Shown: in pieces, positions 1-12,880 of the stretch | Layout: each line of letters starts with the position of its first letter | Position numbering within the stretch: position 1 is the stretch's first letter | NCBI GenBank assembly: GCA_016617855.1 | Contig: JAECUM010001167.1 | Location: forward strand, 62,001-126,000 | Origin: Megalonaias nervosa | Taxonomy: Eukaryota > Mollusca > Bivalvia > Unionida > Unionidae | Direction: 5' to 3' | Length of the DNA stretch: 64,000 nucleotides | Position numbers and translations under genes: made by a program | Notes under the pieces: generated by a model | The model's database searches: none | Told to the model about the DNA's origin: nothing | What the model saw: the letters and a program-made list of their open reading frames with translations, nothing else

Positions 1-1925
1 TTGTTTTGGGGGTTTAACGTCATTCTCTTCACAAGATTGGCTCCACAAGGTGGCCATTATTATTGGTGGAAGAAGGTCCAGGGAAAACTCCATTAAGAAC
101 TAACAACCTACGGGAAGCTATTGGCAAACTGTCTCACAAACATGTATTGGCTGAGCCCAAGACATGAACCGACACAGTCAGAGGTGAGCACTTTAGACCA
201 CCTTGAGCCCCTAGTAAAGGTTACCATATCTGATGGCAAGTTGGTATAATTTATACAAATTTAAAGACTTCTTGCCAAGATGCATTCTATCAAGTGATTT
301 ATTAGAAATTATTGCTTGTATGGTTTTTCTTTTCTTCTAATTTTATACACTGGATACAATATCTATTAGTATTAGCATTATTTGTATACATATGTAAACC
401 CTTCAGGTCAGAATGCTTTTTGTCAAATCTGTTCAACTTTTTCTGCTCAGTAATTGTTTAAAAATTAAATGTTTTCTTTCTTTTGTTAGTAACAAGCCAT
501 GTTTGATGCATATTCAGCATTATTTGTGCAAACCTGAAAGCCCTTTATGCCAGGATGCTAGTGGCCAAGTTTAATTGAGTGGGTGGTTTTAGAACTTAAT
601 AAAAGACACTGTTGACTGATGCATGCCAGATAACACACAACTGATGGAAGGCCATTACGGTCAAGTAAACAAAAAGCTAGAAAGGTGCTCATGGAACAAA
701 GATGACTCATGACCTTACCTGAAAAATGGATTAAGTGCAAAACTTAAGCAAGCTACATGTATGAAAGAAGTATGGATGGTTGGATCAAAAAGGTCAAAAC
801 AATTTATTATACAATGGTGGAACATAAAAACCATGGGATAATACCATACACTGTCTTCGTAGAATATTAAAAATCATGGAACCCAACTACATGGGTTACA
901 TATGGTATTTTGTAAATTTGGGTACTGTTCCACCTTTATGAAGAAAATGGGGTAAGGCAATAATAAAAATTACTTTATTAAAGAAGGTGACACAATTAGT
1001 TGCATGGAAGTACATAATGCATGTTTATATACACAGTTACACATACAACAAAGTTAGGCAACTACAAACTCATAATTCTTGTTTGAAGAAATAAATAAAA
1101 AAGTTCATACCTAAAAGAAAACTTGGGCATAGTTGGGAATCTCAGTAGGGTAAAACCCTAAAAATAATCGAATAAGGGTGAGTGCTACAACAAATAATGC
1201 TTTCTTCATTAACTATAAATTACTGACAGTTGCAACACAATCCTAAAACATGCTGTCCATTACAAAAGTATCTTCTGCTTGCCTAATCTGCTTTTAAAAT
1301 TAGGGCACAGTTAAAAATCAACCTTGACCATGACAAATGAGGTTACAGTGTGTGGAGGTCAGGCTAAGTGATGATAAGACATCACCTATTTATTTTCCTA
1401 CAAAGATGTGAAGGGTGGAGACAAACTAGGATCAGTTTTTTAAAATGTCCAACCCCTTTAAAAAAGTGTTCTTGTTCCAATATGTGAAAAAAGGAACTAA
1501 TTAAATCCTTAAATAAGCAGAAAAACAACAATTCATCCTGCTTCTAAATAGCACCAACCTCACCAATACTATAACAATATGAATGCCTTGCAGGATGTTA
1601 AGATCAAATATAATTTTTGCACAATAAACTTTGATCAGATAGTAGTGGCACTATAAAAAAAAAACCAGTTCTCTTTCTCCCCGCGCTCATAAAAATACAG
1701 GTGTAGAAAAGGCAAGTCTACAGCCCCATAAGTCTGTAATACGTTATCTTACGAGCTTACGTAGTCGTCTGTAGATTTCAATCCCTATTAGTTACTGCTT
1801 GCTTCAAATATAAAAAAAATTATGTGACTGAAGTATGGGTTTCATTATCACATATTTGGCTACCCAATAAAATTCATTATCAGATGTGTGCTTCAAACCT
1901 TTAACAAAGACCAATCCAAAGAAGA
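1..1925. other. Non-coding stretch, probably PDK intron
   Basis: AT-rich sequence with no convincing exon, RNA gene or repeat structure. The few open frames are short and lack family features. It lies downstream of PDK exon 3 on the minus strand, so it is either intron 3 or later intronic sequence of that gene. Confidence 0.5.
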
Positions 1926-2262
1926 GTTTCAATTTGTCCAAACCCATAGCAAAAACCTGTGCAATGAATAGTTTCAATTTTTCATCTGTGGTAATAATTA
2001 TGCAAAAATGAGTTCAATTTGACCAAATCCATGGCCATAAACAATGCAAAGACGAGTTTCAATGTGACCAAATCCATGGCCATAATGCAACAAGCGTTCA
2101 ATTTGACCAATTCCATGGCCATAATCAATGCAAGAAGAGTTCAATTTGACCAATTCCATGGCCATAATCAATGCAAGATGAGTTCAACTTGACCAATTCC
2201 ATGGCCATTATCAATGCAAGAGTTCAATTTGACCAGATCCATGATCAAAGAAGAGTTTTAAT
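1926..2262. repeat. Minisatellite, ~43-bp unit
   Basis: Imperfect tandem repeats of a unit built around CAATTTGACCAATTCCATGG followed by CCATAATCAATGCAAGA. Unit length varies because copies gain or lose a few bases. About seven copies are recognisable. It sits in probable PDK intronic sequence. Confidence 0.8.
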
Positions 2263-2364
2263 TTTTCATTTGTAACAGGCAACAATTTTCTCATGCGAAT
2301 GTTGTCAATAAAGCTTGCCCCACTTACCTTCTGATCTGCATAAAGATTTGCTTGCTCAGGGCTG

Positions 2365-2705
2365 ATTCTCTTTTGTTTTCAACCACTTGCCAGAAAATTC
2401 ACTTGTCCCAAAATTTCAATATTCTGCCTTAGTTCAATGAGGTTTCTGCATTTTAATCAATATTAAAAACTAAAGAAATAATGCACAAATGAAATCTTTT
2501 ATTCAGACAGCATAACGTTTCACTTTCTGTCACTGTCAAGGCATCTGACAAGCACTATTTCTTGTTCTGATATAGTAACACAGTACTTCAATCAGCAAGA
2601 GTGGCAATGAATTTACTGGAATTCAGTCCTTGAATAACTTCTTCAAACAAAACTCTATCAACTGACAAAACAAAGTTGCTTGTCCTAAGGCTGTTTGTAC
2701 AGTAT
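2365..2705. repeat. Dispersed repeat, copy A
   Basis: This block aligns by eye with 12540-12880. Shared landmarks, in the same order, include the 'caaccacttg' start, the 'gcattttaat' stretch, a run like 'ctatttcttgttctgatat' (copy B 'ctatttcttactctgatat'), 'gaatttactggaattcag' and 'caactgacaaaacaaag' (copy B 'caactgaaagaacaaag'). Both copies lie in the PDK region and are followed to the right by degraded transposase-like reading frames, so they are probably ends of one old transposon family. Confidence 0.6.
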
Positions 2706-3249
2706 AATTAGCACGTTTAAGGACTTTCTTTTCCTGGACTTCACACTGCATTTCCATATAAAAAAAATGGTTTTCCATATTTGGCTAAGATGGAGCCTAT
2801 GTTAAAAAGTGCTCCTTTTTTAAAAAATTCATTCTCATTTAGGTTTTTTAAATATGCTGAATAGGTGTTGGCCAACATGCTGTCTTTGCTGCTAGCATGT
2901 ACAGTCTCCTATTCAACATCAGGAGTGAGAAATTTTGCCAAAATCAAGTTATCTATGGGCAAGTAAATCAAAACATTTACATGTCCATATAAAAGACCCA
3001 CTTGTCCATATTTTCATAGTTAAAAAGAAAAGTGAAAGACAGGAATGTTAATATCTTTACTTTTAAGAAGCGGCACCACTTAAAATGTGTGCAGCATGGA
3101 ACTATGACATGTGAAATATACAGTACTGGATAATTTTAACATTTTTTTTTTTTACTTTCAAGGTCTGGGTCTACAACTCTAACAAGAATACATTCTTGGT
3201 CTCTAACTGCTGAACCAGTACTAGTATATGAAAGGATGAAAATAAATTT

Positions 3250-3760
3250 AATTCTAGATATTTATCATTAACATTTGTACATGTAAGATATACTGCTGAT
3301 GAAATCTGTGCAGGCAATTTTGTTGATGTGATCACTATCAGGTTCAACTCCATTTTTGATTTTGAAGCTCACAAAGAAAATCACTGTCTGAAAAAGGTGT
3401 TCTCTGCTTTGCTAGGGCATATGCTTTGTTCAACAGCTTCTTATAACACTCAGTTTGGCTCACAGTGTATTTACTGATTACTGTATCAAAACCATCCACA
3501 ACTTATTTTTTCTCAGATCTGGCCTTTTCATTATCAAATTTTAACTGACATGTTTTTTTGCACCTTTGTAGCGTGTTAACAACGTGTCTTTCCTTGTGAT
3601 AACCTGTCCTGCAAATAATCCACTGGCTTTGTCTCCAGTTGAGGGGTTGCTCTTAATTTTATTACAAGATGCATTTGCTTTGATTTTCACTGGCCTCAGG
3701 CCAAGGAAACTCTTGCTGCCAAGAATCTTTTGACTTCCCATTCTCTTTTTTTAACATATT
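3250..3760 (-). pseudogene. Degraded hAT/ZNF862-like transposase fragment
   Basis: On the minus strand a 66-codon frame (3741-3541) begins with a Met and ends in basic and histidine residues. Downstream, frames around 3450-3290 encode LLNKAYALAKQRTPF and, after a one-base shift, KNGVEPDSDHINKIACTDFI. The pattern of an 'AKxxxPFSD' stretch followed by an 'NGV' block and then a Cys is typical of the N-terminal third of domesticated hAT transposases (ZNF862/KIAA1586 type). The frame is broken and no catalytic domain is present. The family call rests on motif recall only. Confidence 0.4.
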
Positions 3761-5085
3761 CCCTATCACCGTCATGTTTAATTTTCATCCGTTTTGTTGA
3801 CTTTTCATTCAACGTTCACCATTTGGCCCTAGCTGTAAAAGAAAAGGATCCATCCACATGCATTCCCAGGAAAATTCAGCATAGTCATGCATAACACCAC
3901 CTAGGAGTCCAGTGACTCGTTCAAAACAGCAGATTCCTCAGGTAAGACCGATCCTCCAGTCAATGAAATTGGTTCTGATGTTCTCATCAAAACATATCAC
4001 CTAAACCAGTACTGTCAACTTCAACTGGCTGTATCCATAGATGCTGCATCTGGTTTCAGTCCTAACTGATAAATTGCAGTCTATACAATGTAAATATACA
4101 TCACACTGGTATGTAGGCTAATAAATAAGCCCCTCCCAGTGATGATACTGACTTTCAGGTTAGGGGCTGGTTTCACCTATTCATTAAAAGCTGATATTAT
4201 CTGCACAAATCGGTATACATTTTATACACTTAGAGGTATTTTGCATTGCTTAGAGCTACTGCTGGCTGAAGGGTTCATTTGGTGACATGTACATTATATT
4301 TCCGAAGCAAATCCTATATCTAGTGGCTTGTAAATCCATGTGGATGAGCACAACCATCTACCCTGTGGCCATTTTGAATTTGTGTTAGATACGGCTGTTA
4401 CCAATGACCGGTGCATGTCGAAAATGTACATAGATTTGTTCCAGAAATATTTGCATTCAGAAAAATTTCACATTTTAATGACCAAGTGACATGAGACCCA
4501 CATATCGTCCATCATTATGAACACAGATAAGGGGTGGTGGTGGTAGGTGATTTAACAGACTAACCAGTACAGTACTTGCTAGTAAGTGTGAATGGCACTT
4601 TCAAGTTATAGGCCAAAATTTACCTGTCCATGGACAAGCAACTTTGCAAAAGGTGCTCATCCATAAGAACATATTTATGACTTGGACAATATGGACAATG
4701 GATTTCTGCACCCCTGAACATCATTTTTGAGCCAACAATTACTCACTGGTATTTCAGCAAAACTTTCACAGCCCCAATAAACTCATCTACTTCAAAACTT
4801 TCAAAACCACCATCATCATCGCCAGCTGCTAAATGATATCATCACCTAAAGATGAATCATAAGACAGACAAATGTAGTTTACCAGTTAGAATGTGTAAAA
4901 CTAAATGCATGGTAAAACAGAGGTAGAATGTTTGTTCAAACCCCAATGTAGCAATCAAAATTAGTTTTACAACCTTCCATGTCAACCAATATGATTCAAC
5001 AGATGCTTACCCGAAAACTGGCATACATCTCAGTACCACTAGAACCTGAAAAGTTCAGATAGTACAGGACTTTTAATGTTTCCCT
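3761..5085. other. Non-coding stretch, probable PDK intron 3
   Basis: No gene is supported. On the minus strand about 4830-4740 contains a 27-codon open acidic stretch that follows an AG and ends in GTGAGTAA. It could be an exon, but it matches nothing I recognise and PDK proteins have no such segment at this point. Confidence 0.4.
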
Positions 5086-5590
5086 GGTCTACTTAACACG
5101 TGACCAGTATGGTACCACAGTGAAGGACAGGACCCTATTTAATGTCCCCCTAACACATGACCAGTATGGCACCATAATGAAGGACAGGACCCTATTTACT
5201 GTCCCCCTTAACACATGACCAGTATGGCACCATAATGAAGGACAGGACCCTATTTACTGTACCCCTTAACACATGACCAGTATGGCACCATAATGAAGGA
5301 CAGGACCCTATTTACTGTACCCCTTAACACATGACCAGTATGGCACCATAATGAAGGACAGGACCCTTTTTAATGTCCCCCTTAACACATGTCCAGTATG
5401 GCACCATAATGAAGGACATGACCCTATTTAATGTCCCCATTAACACATGACCAGTATGGTACCATAATGAAAGACATGACCATATTGCCCCCCCCCCCCC
5501 TTAACACATGACCAGTATGGCACCATAATGAAGGTCAAAACCCAATTTAATGTCTCCCTGGTCTACTTAACACATGACCAGAAAACAATG
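5086..5590. repeat. Minisatellite, 58-bp unit
   Basis: About eight tandem copies of a unit that starts ACCAGTATGGCACCATAATG and continues with AAGGACAGGACCCTATTTA, then a C-rich stretch and TTAACACATG. The outer copies are more diverged, and one copy contains a run of about 10 C. It lies immediately downstream of PDK exon 3. Confidence 0.9.
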
Positions 5591-5831
5591 ATTTTATTTA
5601 ACACAGCTCCAAAACAGAGCAACTGAAAGACATTTATGCACAATTTTACCTCTAACCTTAGTCATACACATATGTAATATATGGATTTGAAAACATAAAT
5701 AATTCAATCAATCAGGTTTGTGTCAGTCTAGACAATTATTTATATCCATTCTGTATGCTTTCTTAAGAAATTTCCTCATATACAGCAAAGACCTTTTAAA
5801 CTGCAAGATATTTTGTTTCAAACCAACTTAC

Positions 5832-5903
5832 TGTGAGAGAATCTTGGGGCTGTCAGCATCTAAATTCTCAAACTCCAGGATTTCTGCAAAACTCTGCTTA
5901 TAC
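5832..5903 (-). CDS. PDK: Pyruvate dehydrogenase kinase, exon 3
   Basis: A 72-bp minus-strand exon. The acceptor is TTGTAG at 5904 and the donor is GTAAGT just past 5832. It completes the Trp codon split at the end of exon 2 and then reads YKQSFAEILEFENLDADS and PKILSQ, matching the 'SWYxQSLxxIxEF...LSQF' helix of the N-terminal four-helix bundle of mitochondrial PDKs. In the family this bundle packs beside the lipoyl-binding pocket that docks the kinase to the E2 core of the pyruvate dehydrogenase complex. The exon ends in phase 2. The next expected exon (TIRNRHN motif) was not found in the remaining 5.8 kb, so the gene continues beyond the window. Confidence 0.85.
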
Positions 5904-6322
5904 CTACAAGAAACAAAAGCAATATTGTCCATGTAGTAGCATGTAGAAAATCTAAAAATGAACACACAACATATCCCCAGATATATGTTCATGTGTGTAT
6001 CTCAGACCTGTTTACCAATACATTTGCTTGTCAGTATTTTAAGCAATGTCTCTCAGTATTTTTAGAAGACAGTCAGTATTTTCATTCAGTGTTTCCAACA
6101 TCTTAATGCAACAAACGTCACCTGTGAAACAACACACAAATAGCAGACACTATCAATACACTATAATTACCACTATGTTGTATTGCACAACATACTGACT
6201 ATACAGTATTCTGTAAATAACTTCTAGTTTGTTAAGAAGCTAGTATTCAGGCAATTCTGTTTTTCCAGGCAAAATCTGCAGAAATTGAACACCACTGACT
6301 TAAAAATCCTGTTTATATTATA

Positions 6323-7650
6323 CAGTCCTACCCACTTATGTCGACATCACTTATGTCGACAAGCCGCCTATTTCGACAAAAAAGCAAAGTCCCGGTCCCT
6401 TGGTCTACTATTACTACCAAAATTGTCATGCTTATGTCGACGTCGAGATAAAAAAATAAATGTACATGTCGACAGAAGCCCTTGGTCCCAGCTTGAACAA
6501 ATCCTTTGTTTTCTAATCATTTATGTCGACAAGCTGCCAGTTCCGACCCATACTTTGTTCAACAATTAGTTGATCTTGCCGCCAGGCTTTAATTTTACCG
6601 CCTTATCATTTATGTCGACCAGATGCCAGTTCCGACCCAAACTTTGTTCAACAATTAGTTGATCTTGCCGCCAGGCTTTGATGTCGCGGTCAGATAAAAA
6701 ATAAACAAACAGGCTTTTATTTGGTCCTATAAAGTTGGCCTCTCGCGGCGACTTAAATAAAAGCAATGAAATCTGATCTGATTCTTGCATTTTCCAAAGT
6801 GATCGTTGATTAAAACAAGTTTATTGTGCTGTGAAAGTTTCCTTTTTAACTTTATTTATATTTACGATGGCTACCAACGGCAGTGTAAACGCAGATTAAA
6901 TTTAGTCTCTGGAAACTAAATATCTGGCTGTTAACGAAGTTGAAGGCGGGGCATCTCGCAAAGATGTCTGTGAAAAATTTTAAATGTATTGAGCTGACAT
7001 TGTTACAATATTGTATTGTAAGAATCATTTTCTTTTAATACCTCATTAGCATGTGTCAATGTATACAATATTATGCCTTCATTAATCATATCAGCCGCAT
7101 ATCTCTTGTTCGCTTTTATGTACTTTTCACTATGCCTTATGTAACTAAATACAAGTACTGTTTAAACCAACTTGTTGACAGGTTTTCATTTCCCTGTGAA
7201 TAGCCCCATCCCCTTGGAAGCCTCAGTAAGATGGGAACAGACTGACCAAAACCTAGGCCAATTTAAGTACATGTACTCCAAGCGTGTAAATAACAATTAT
7301 GCAACCATGTGCTTATGCCGACATTGAATAATCGTAGTGAATGTTTTTCATATCAGGATGTGACCGATGCAATATTTTATTGTGGATTTTATTACATAAA
7401 GGTAACCAAAATGTAATTTGTCAATATACAAGTGTATTTGACACTGGTTTTGTCTTCATGTAATCAAAATTTGCATTGTTTGTTTTCTCAAAGTGTCAAT
7501 GCTACTCAATGACGACAGGTCACCCCTTACTGACGAATTTAACTTGTATCTTTTTTCAGAACCCCACCCCCCAAACACTTATCTCGACATCCGCCTATGT
7601 CGACAATATTTCCTCGGGCCCGAGGATGTCGACATAAACGGGTAGGACTG
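6323..7650 (+). mobile_element. pogo/Tigger-like DNA transposon, degraded copy 1
   Basis: The ends are inverted: CAGTCCTACCC at 6323 and GGGTAGGACTG at 7650, flanked on both sides by TA, the usual pogo/Tc1-mariner target duplication. Many TTATGTCGACA motifs crowd both subterminal regions and could be transposase sites. At 6866-7000 on the plus strand is a remnant of the transposase N-terminus (ATNGSV...SLETK...VEGGASRKDVCEKF), the CENP-B/psq-type helix-turn-helix of Tigger transposases. It carries an early TAA and the DDE catalytic domain is absent, so this copy is non-autonomous. An inverted second copy lies at 55575-56736. Confidence 0.85.
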
Positions 7651-8039
7651 TAGTGATAAAACCAAAAAAATACCTCCACACACCCAAATTCATTCCGTTA
7701 TTTACCTCCGTTACTTTATCTAGAAAATTTGTTTTCTCAGCTTCACACATATCCATATCATTATAAATAAAGCCAATTCTCTACAATTTACATGGTTAAG
7801 GAAGACTTGATATAAAACATTATGACATCGTTACTATCCATCCACTCAGAAAATAATAACTTCATCTAGATAGGTGAAGGAAATCTTATTTCGTAAAATC
7901 TAGTATCAGCTTGTCAACATTTACTAGAATGGAAATGAGTTTCATATATTATTTTGTACAAAGTTTGTCAACAATATCAAACAGATCCACTTGGAATTAA
8001 TATTTTAATGAAGGCTTAGTCTATGGGTTTTTAATGGCA

Positions 8040-8562
8040 ACAAAATAGGCACTCTTTATCCTATCCAGCTGGTCATCTGTCCACTCTTTGGTAAAATTCT
8101 TTGGTTTTGACTTCAGGACCAATAGAGCCGCAATGGTCTGATTGGCTAGAGAGGATCTCTGATCTCTAACATTTTAACTTGTCAGCTGTGCTCAATGACA
8201 AATTCATATTTACGATCAACTCACATAGAATCGTCTCAGCACGTGTTATTTGCTTTTGAAGTATGTGTTGATCACTGACTTCCTTTCCCTTCATCATTGA
8301 CAAAATATTTCTATTTCCCTTCACTAAAGATTCAAATTTTGCATGATTTTCCGATTCCACGTGCCATGAAACCATTCCTTCCACCATGTGCACAGGAAAA
8401 ATCTAAGTTGCAAACAGTGCAGAGCACCAAATGTTCTCCTTTAGATGATGGTTTAAGGCATGGCCACAGAGTATTAAAAACTGGTAGAAAATGCTGCTTT
8501 CTATGTTTAGACTTTCCATTTTCATCATCAGTTTCATGCTGAAACTTTCTTGGCAGTGGCAT
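8040..8562 (-). pseudogene. BED-like zinc-finger transposase N-terminus, broken
   Basis: The minus-strand frame from 8562 reads a charged leader, then WPCLKPSSKGEHLVLCTVCN and LDFSCAHGGRN. This is the CxxC...AHGG zinc-finger pattern found at the N-terminus of many hAT-type proteins in invertebrates. The frame is then lost (about 8335) and resumes in another frame (8393-8166) with a helical segment ending in LSLSTADKLKC, similar to the 'LPFxxAD' stretch that follows the finger in the family. One frameshift and lack of a catalytic domain make it a fossil. It lies in PDK intron 2. Confidence 0.6.
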
Positions 8563-8937
8563 TTTCTTTGTTTAAACAACCGGATGTTGAGAATGTTAAA
8601 ATCAGTATGTGGCACAGACTGCAGATGCAGATGTGGACCAAAGAGATGATACAACAAAAGGAAATGGAATAAAAAAATGACTTAAAAATTACTTTAAAAA
8701 ACTTACTAAATAAATGCAACCTCAAATCATATTTTCATATCAATGACCGTATGACCGAATGGATGTGCTTTATTCCATACAAATACGGTAAAATACAGAT
8801 GGGTGAACAGGTTTGATATCTTGACAAGGGGAGTTTCTATAAATGGAATATAAATAGCTTGAATAAGCACAGGTAAACTATACTTATCCTTCACAATCAA
8901 TACCCTCAATATACCAATATCCCTCTAAACACTAAAG

Positions 8938-9430
8938 CATACCACTGGCACTCTTAAAACAACTTGTCCCACACTATAAAACCATGAGGAACCACTGGTC
9001 CTCTTATAACAACTTGTCCCATGCTATTAAACCACCAGGAACCACTAGTCCTCTTAAAACAACTTGTCCCATGCTATTAAACCACCAGGAACCACTGGCC
9101 ATCTTAAAACAACTTGTCCCACACTATTAAACCACCAGGAACCACTGGCCCTCTTAAAACAACTTGTCCCATGCTATTAAACCACCAGGAACCACTGGCC
9201 CTCTTAAAACAACTTGTCCCATGCTATTAAACCACCAGGAACCACTGGTCCTCTTAAAAAACTTGTCCCATGCTATTAAACCACCAGGAACCACTGGCCC
9301 TCTTAAAACAACTTGTCCCACACTATCAAACCACCAGGAACCACTGGCCCTCTTAACACAACATTTCTCTCTCACTCTCAAATACAGTGCTGGCCCTCTT
9401 AAAGTAATATGTCCCTCTCCGTAAAGACCC
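8938..9430. repeat. Minisatellite, 50-bp unit
   Basis: About eight tandem copies of a 50-bp unit made of ACCACCAGGAACCACTGGCC plus CTCTTAAAACAACTTGTCCC and ATGCTATTAA. Single substitutions distinguish the copies and the last two are truncated. Open frames on both strands here are products of the repeat, not genes. Confidence 0.9.
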
Positions 9431-9989
9431 CCAGTATACCAATGGCCTTCTTAAACACTGCACTTGACAATTACTATGAAGACAAACCATCTTTACTCTA
9501 TACTTTAACAACTCTGTATACCACTAGCATCTTGAATCAGAGGTACAATCATGAATCCCAATAACTGGGTCGAGGTATCTGTATTGTCATTTATACTTAG
9601 ATAACAGCATTTGATTTTTTTCTTGTCTAATCAAAACCAATTATCACATGATTTAGTATCATTAAATGATCTATTTATGTGCTTCAAGCAGTTTGTTTCT
9701 CCAGTCTGTGTCTTTGCAAAAAGCACAAGTAAATGTCAGCCAAGGTTTATAAAGAACATGCCAAAAAGTGGCTGTCCATATCCTTTGCAAGCATGCACTC
9801 TCCATCCCAACTATTAGTTAAGTCCATAAATCATTATCATGCTTGATTTTATCACTTGGATCCTATCAATCAAGTGAAAAATTGGCAGAACTCTCAAAAA
9901 TTTCATGTCATATTTTTGAAGTCATCTGGTTATTTCAATAAATCCTTTCTATATTAAGAAATTTCTCCCCACTCATTTCCTTATGCATG

Positions 9990-10620
9990 GAGTGGAAAAA
10001 TTCTCCAAAATATTTAGTTTTAGGATAGACTTTGTAATACCTCGTATTCTAACTGAGGTCACAGCACACAAAGTCCTAAAATACCTAATACTCAGACAGC
10101 TCACAGCATGCAAAGGAACAATAGGCCCTAGAATACCTCAGATGGCTTATACCACACAAACGTGACAAAGCAATGATAGGCCTTGTAGTACCTTATAAAC
10201 AGAAAGTGCTCACAGCATGCAAAGCAAATATACACCATGGAATACCTCATACTCTGACAAAGCTCACATCACGCCAAGCAAAGACAAGCCCTGGAATGCC
10301 TCACAATCTAACAAAACAAGCAAACTAATGATAGGCCTTGTAATGCATTCTAATCTGACAAAACAAGCAAATTTAGATAGACCCTGGAATACCTCATACT
10401 CTGATACAGCTCACAGCATGGAAATCAAAGACAGATCCAAATATACCTCATGCTCTTAGGACCTGTATTACTTTATACTCTGAAACTGCTCACAGTATGG
10501 AAATCAAAGACAGATCCAAATATACCTCATGCTCTTAGGACCTGTATAATCTTATACTCTGAAACTTCTTAGGCCCTGTAATACCTCCTACTCTGATACA
10601 GCTCACAGCAAACAAGCCAA
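9990..10620. repeat. Degenerate minisatellite, ~55-60-bp unit
   Basis: Repeating blocks share 'CTCACAGCATG', 'AAAGCAAAGA', 'CCCTGGAATACCTCATACTC' and 'TGACAAAGCT'. Spacing and composition vary much more than in the neighbouring arrays, so this is an older array. A near-exact 60-bp duplication (ATGGAAATCAAAGACAGATC to CTTAGGACCTGTAT) is seen around 10420-10540. Confidence 0.75.
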
Positions 10621-10705
10621 AGCATGATTATCAGTATGGGTTGGGCGGCGGGATGGAGGAGGGATAATTTTTTGCAAAGACAGACAAAAAGAGAAACACA
10701 CTCAC

Positions 10706-10847
10706 CAGCCATTCACTATGTTGACAGAAGGCATAGACAGAAGATTGTTGGGAAGAAGACTTATCTCCTTCATGATATTGGCAAGACGGACTGGCAATTC
10801 ATGGCGTAGAAACTCAAATGATGATTTTTCTGTACCAGTCTTGCTGC
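10706..10847 (-). CDS. PDK: Pyruvate dehydrogenase kinase, exon 2
   Basis: A 142-bp minus-strand exon bounded by a TTTTCAG acceptor (at 10848-10850) and a GTGAGT donor (from 10705). After completing the split Gly codon from exon 1 it encodes [20 protein letters not shown] and then [16 protein letters not shown], ending in SVNIVNGW with the Trp codon split. '[21 protein letters not shown]' is a signature of mitochondrial PDK1-4. The gene product phosphorylates and inactivates the E1 alpha subunit of pyruvate dehydrogenase in the matrix. The perfect reading frame and conserved splice phases argue for a functional gene. Confidence 0.93.
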
Positions 10848-11754
10848 CTGAAAATGGAAAATGGTCAAAAGGTAAGCACATAACTATAAATAACTGATTA
10901 CTAATACACATTTATAGCTACACAAGTCATTACCATTTCCTTTTTATTGAAGTGGATTTGTGATCTTGCAAGTCCTTATGTGCTACAGGTCATTTTCATT
11001 TCAAAGGAGTAACTCACTCCTTCACAATGAGTAATGTAACCTAATTTTTACCCCTTTTTACCAGTGCCAGTTTTCTAAAATGTTTGGTTTGGGGTATTTA
11101 CTTTTGTGTGAGAGAGAGAGAGAGAGAAGGGGGGAGGGGAATCAGCTAAAAATAGATACAATAAGCAAGCAGTGTACATGGGGTACAAAGTACAATTTTT
11201 TTGTACGTATGGCCACTTAGAGTCCAAGGCATATTGGATATGTTTTTTGCAAGGCTTCTTATGTAAGCTTCCAAGCAACTTTTAGCACATTCTCATTTCC
11301 AAAAGGAATATTTTATACTGATCCTCCCCTTATCACTAACGCTGTTCTGTGAACAGCTGTAATAGTGTTATGTGTAGAGCTTTACCTTATCTGTAACACT
11401 GAACATGTACAGCCTTAAGTGATTTTCATTTATTTCCTTGACAAATACCACAGCTAAATAAGAATTTTACAACATTTTAACCAAGGTTGTAAAAAGTACA
11501 AATGATCAGTACTGTACAAGCTGGGAAATTTCAATTTCAATAAAATACTTAAAATTCCAAGGCCATATTGATTTCAAGAATAAATTAAATAAAGGATGTC
11601 AAAACCTGAAACCACATTTTTGCAGATGTCCTTGACAGCCACACTGTAGGACTTCTGACAGATTTTATTAATGTTTAGATACAGTATTTGGTAACTGAAA
11701 TGAATTGTTATACTCTATGGGAAAATATAAAACATTTCTTAACAGAAGTTCCCC

Positions 11755-12118
11755 CAGACTCTAGGACTGCTCTCATGGCTGGCAAATGCCAAAAAGGCTC
11801 CAATGGGCTTTAGATTGCTCACATGGCTGGAATATGCAAAAAAGGCTCCAAAGGGCTTATATGGCTGGCATATGCCAAAGAGGCTCCAATGGGCTTTAGA
11901 TTGCTCACATGACTGGCATATGCCAAAGAGGCTTCAATGGGCTTTAGATTGCTCACATGGCTGGCATTTGCCAAAGAGGCTCAAATGGGATTTAGATTGC
12001 TCACATGGCTGGCATTTGCCAAAGAGGCTCAAATGGGATTTAGATTGCTCATGTGGCTGGCATATGCCAAAGAGGCTCCAATGGGGTTTACATTGCTCAC
12101 ATGACTGGCATATGATGC
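11755..12118. repeat. Minisatellite, 48-bp unit
   Basis: About eight tandem 48-bp units of the type GGCATATGCCAAAGAGGCTC, CAATGGGCTTTAGATTGCTC, ACATGGCT. Because 48 is a multiple of three, the array is open on the plus strand and gives an artificial 16-residue repeat (WHMPKRLQWALDCSHD). I regard that as a by-product. It lies in PDK intron 1. Confidence 0.9.
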
Positions 12119-12539
12119 TTTACATGACTAATGTCAATATACAGTACCATTTTTCCAACATAATACTATTTTTAGTAACATTTCATGGTTCAGTGACACA
12201 TCAAGCAGAAGGTGGACATCTAGGCCTCTTTCATTATGCCACTCATCCTAATATATGCTACCACATGCAAGTCTGTTTTGTGGTTTAAGTGATTGGTAAA
12301 GGCTCGTGCTTTGTACCACTCGGTCACCTGGGGCCACCACTGAATATCATGTAGCTTACAGTACAAGCTGCGATGTCTGGTAGGTACTCACTACTGTGTA
12401 GGGATTTAAGAACTGCCTGAAACTAAGGTATAGTTTACAACCAAAATTTGGAAAACTGGTTATTTTCTCTGTCTCATATGGTGTTATAATTAAAGCTTAA
12501 AATCTTATCATCAGGTGAACTTCAGGCAGAAATGAAACA

Positions 12540-12880
12540 CAGCAGCTCTGATTGTTTTCCAACCACTTGTACTGGACAAATGATTTCAGAAAGTTCACTT
12601 CGCCCACCTAAATTTTCACTTGCCCAAACTTTCAATTCCTTGCTTAAGGCTTGAAGAGTTTTGTGCATTTTAATACACAGAGGCAAAAAAGAATATACAA
12701 CATATTTATTTCTTCAAAGAGCTAAAAAAAATTGTCAAGGTATCTTGTAAACTATTTCTTACTCTGATATGGTAGCATTCATACTTCATCAGCATGACTG
12801 TAAAGGAATTTACTTGAATTCAGATTTTTCCATGCTTCTTTTTTTAGCACCTGACCAACTGAAAGAACAAAGTCTCTTGC
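12540..12880. repeat. Dispersed repeat, copy B
   Basis: Diverged second copy of the block at 2365-2705 in the same orientation, sharing the ordered landmarks listed there. The following region (13306-13058, minus strand) has an open frame with Lys/His-rich composition that may belong to the same old transposon, but I could not assign it. Confidence 0.6.

Noticed and set aside
4740..4830. Acidic minus-strand exon-like stretch with possible splice sites
   Set aside because: It matches no known part of PDK and no other gene exons were found nearby, so evidence is too thin for a feature.
9154..9424. ORFs on both strands over the 50-bp array
   Set aside because: Both are by-products of tandem repetition.
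11803..12288. 161-codon plus-strand ORF with 16-residue repeats
   Set aside because: It is the translation of a 48-bp minisatellite in an intron; it has no splice logic and no homologous domain that I recognise.
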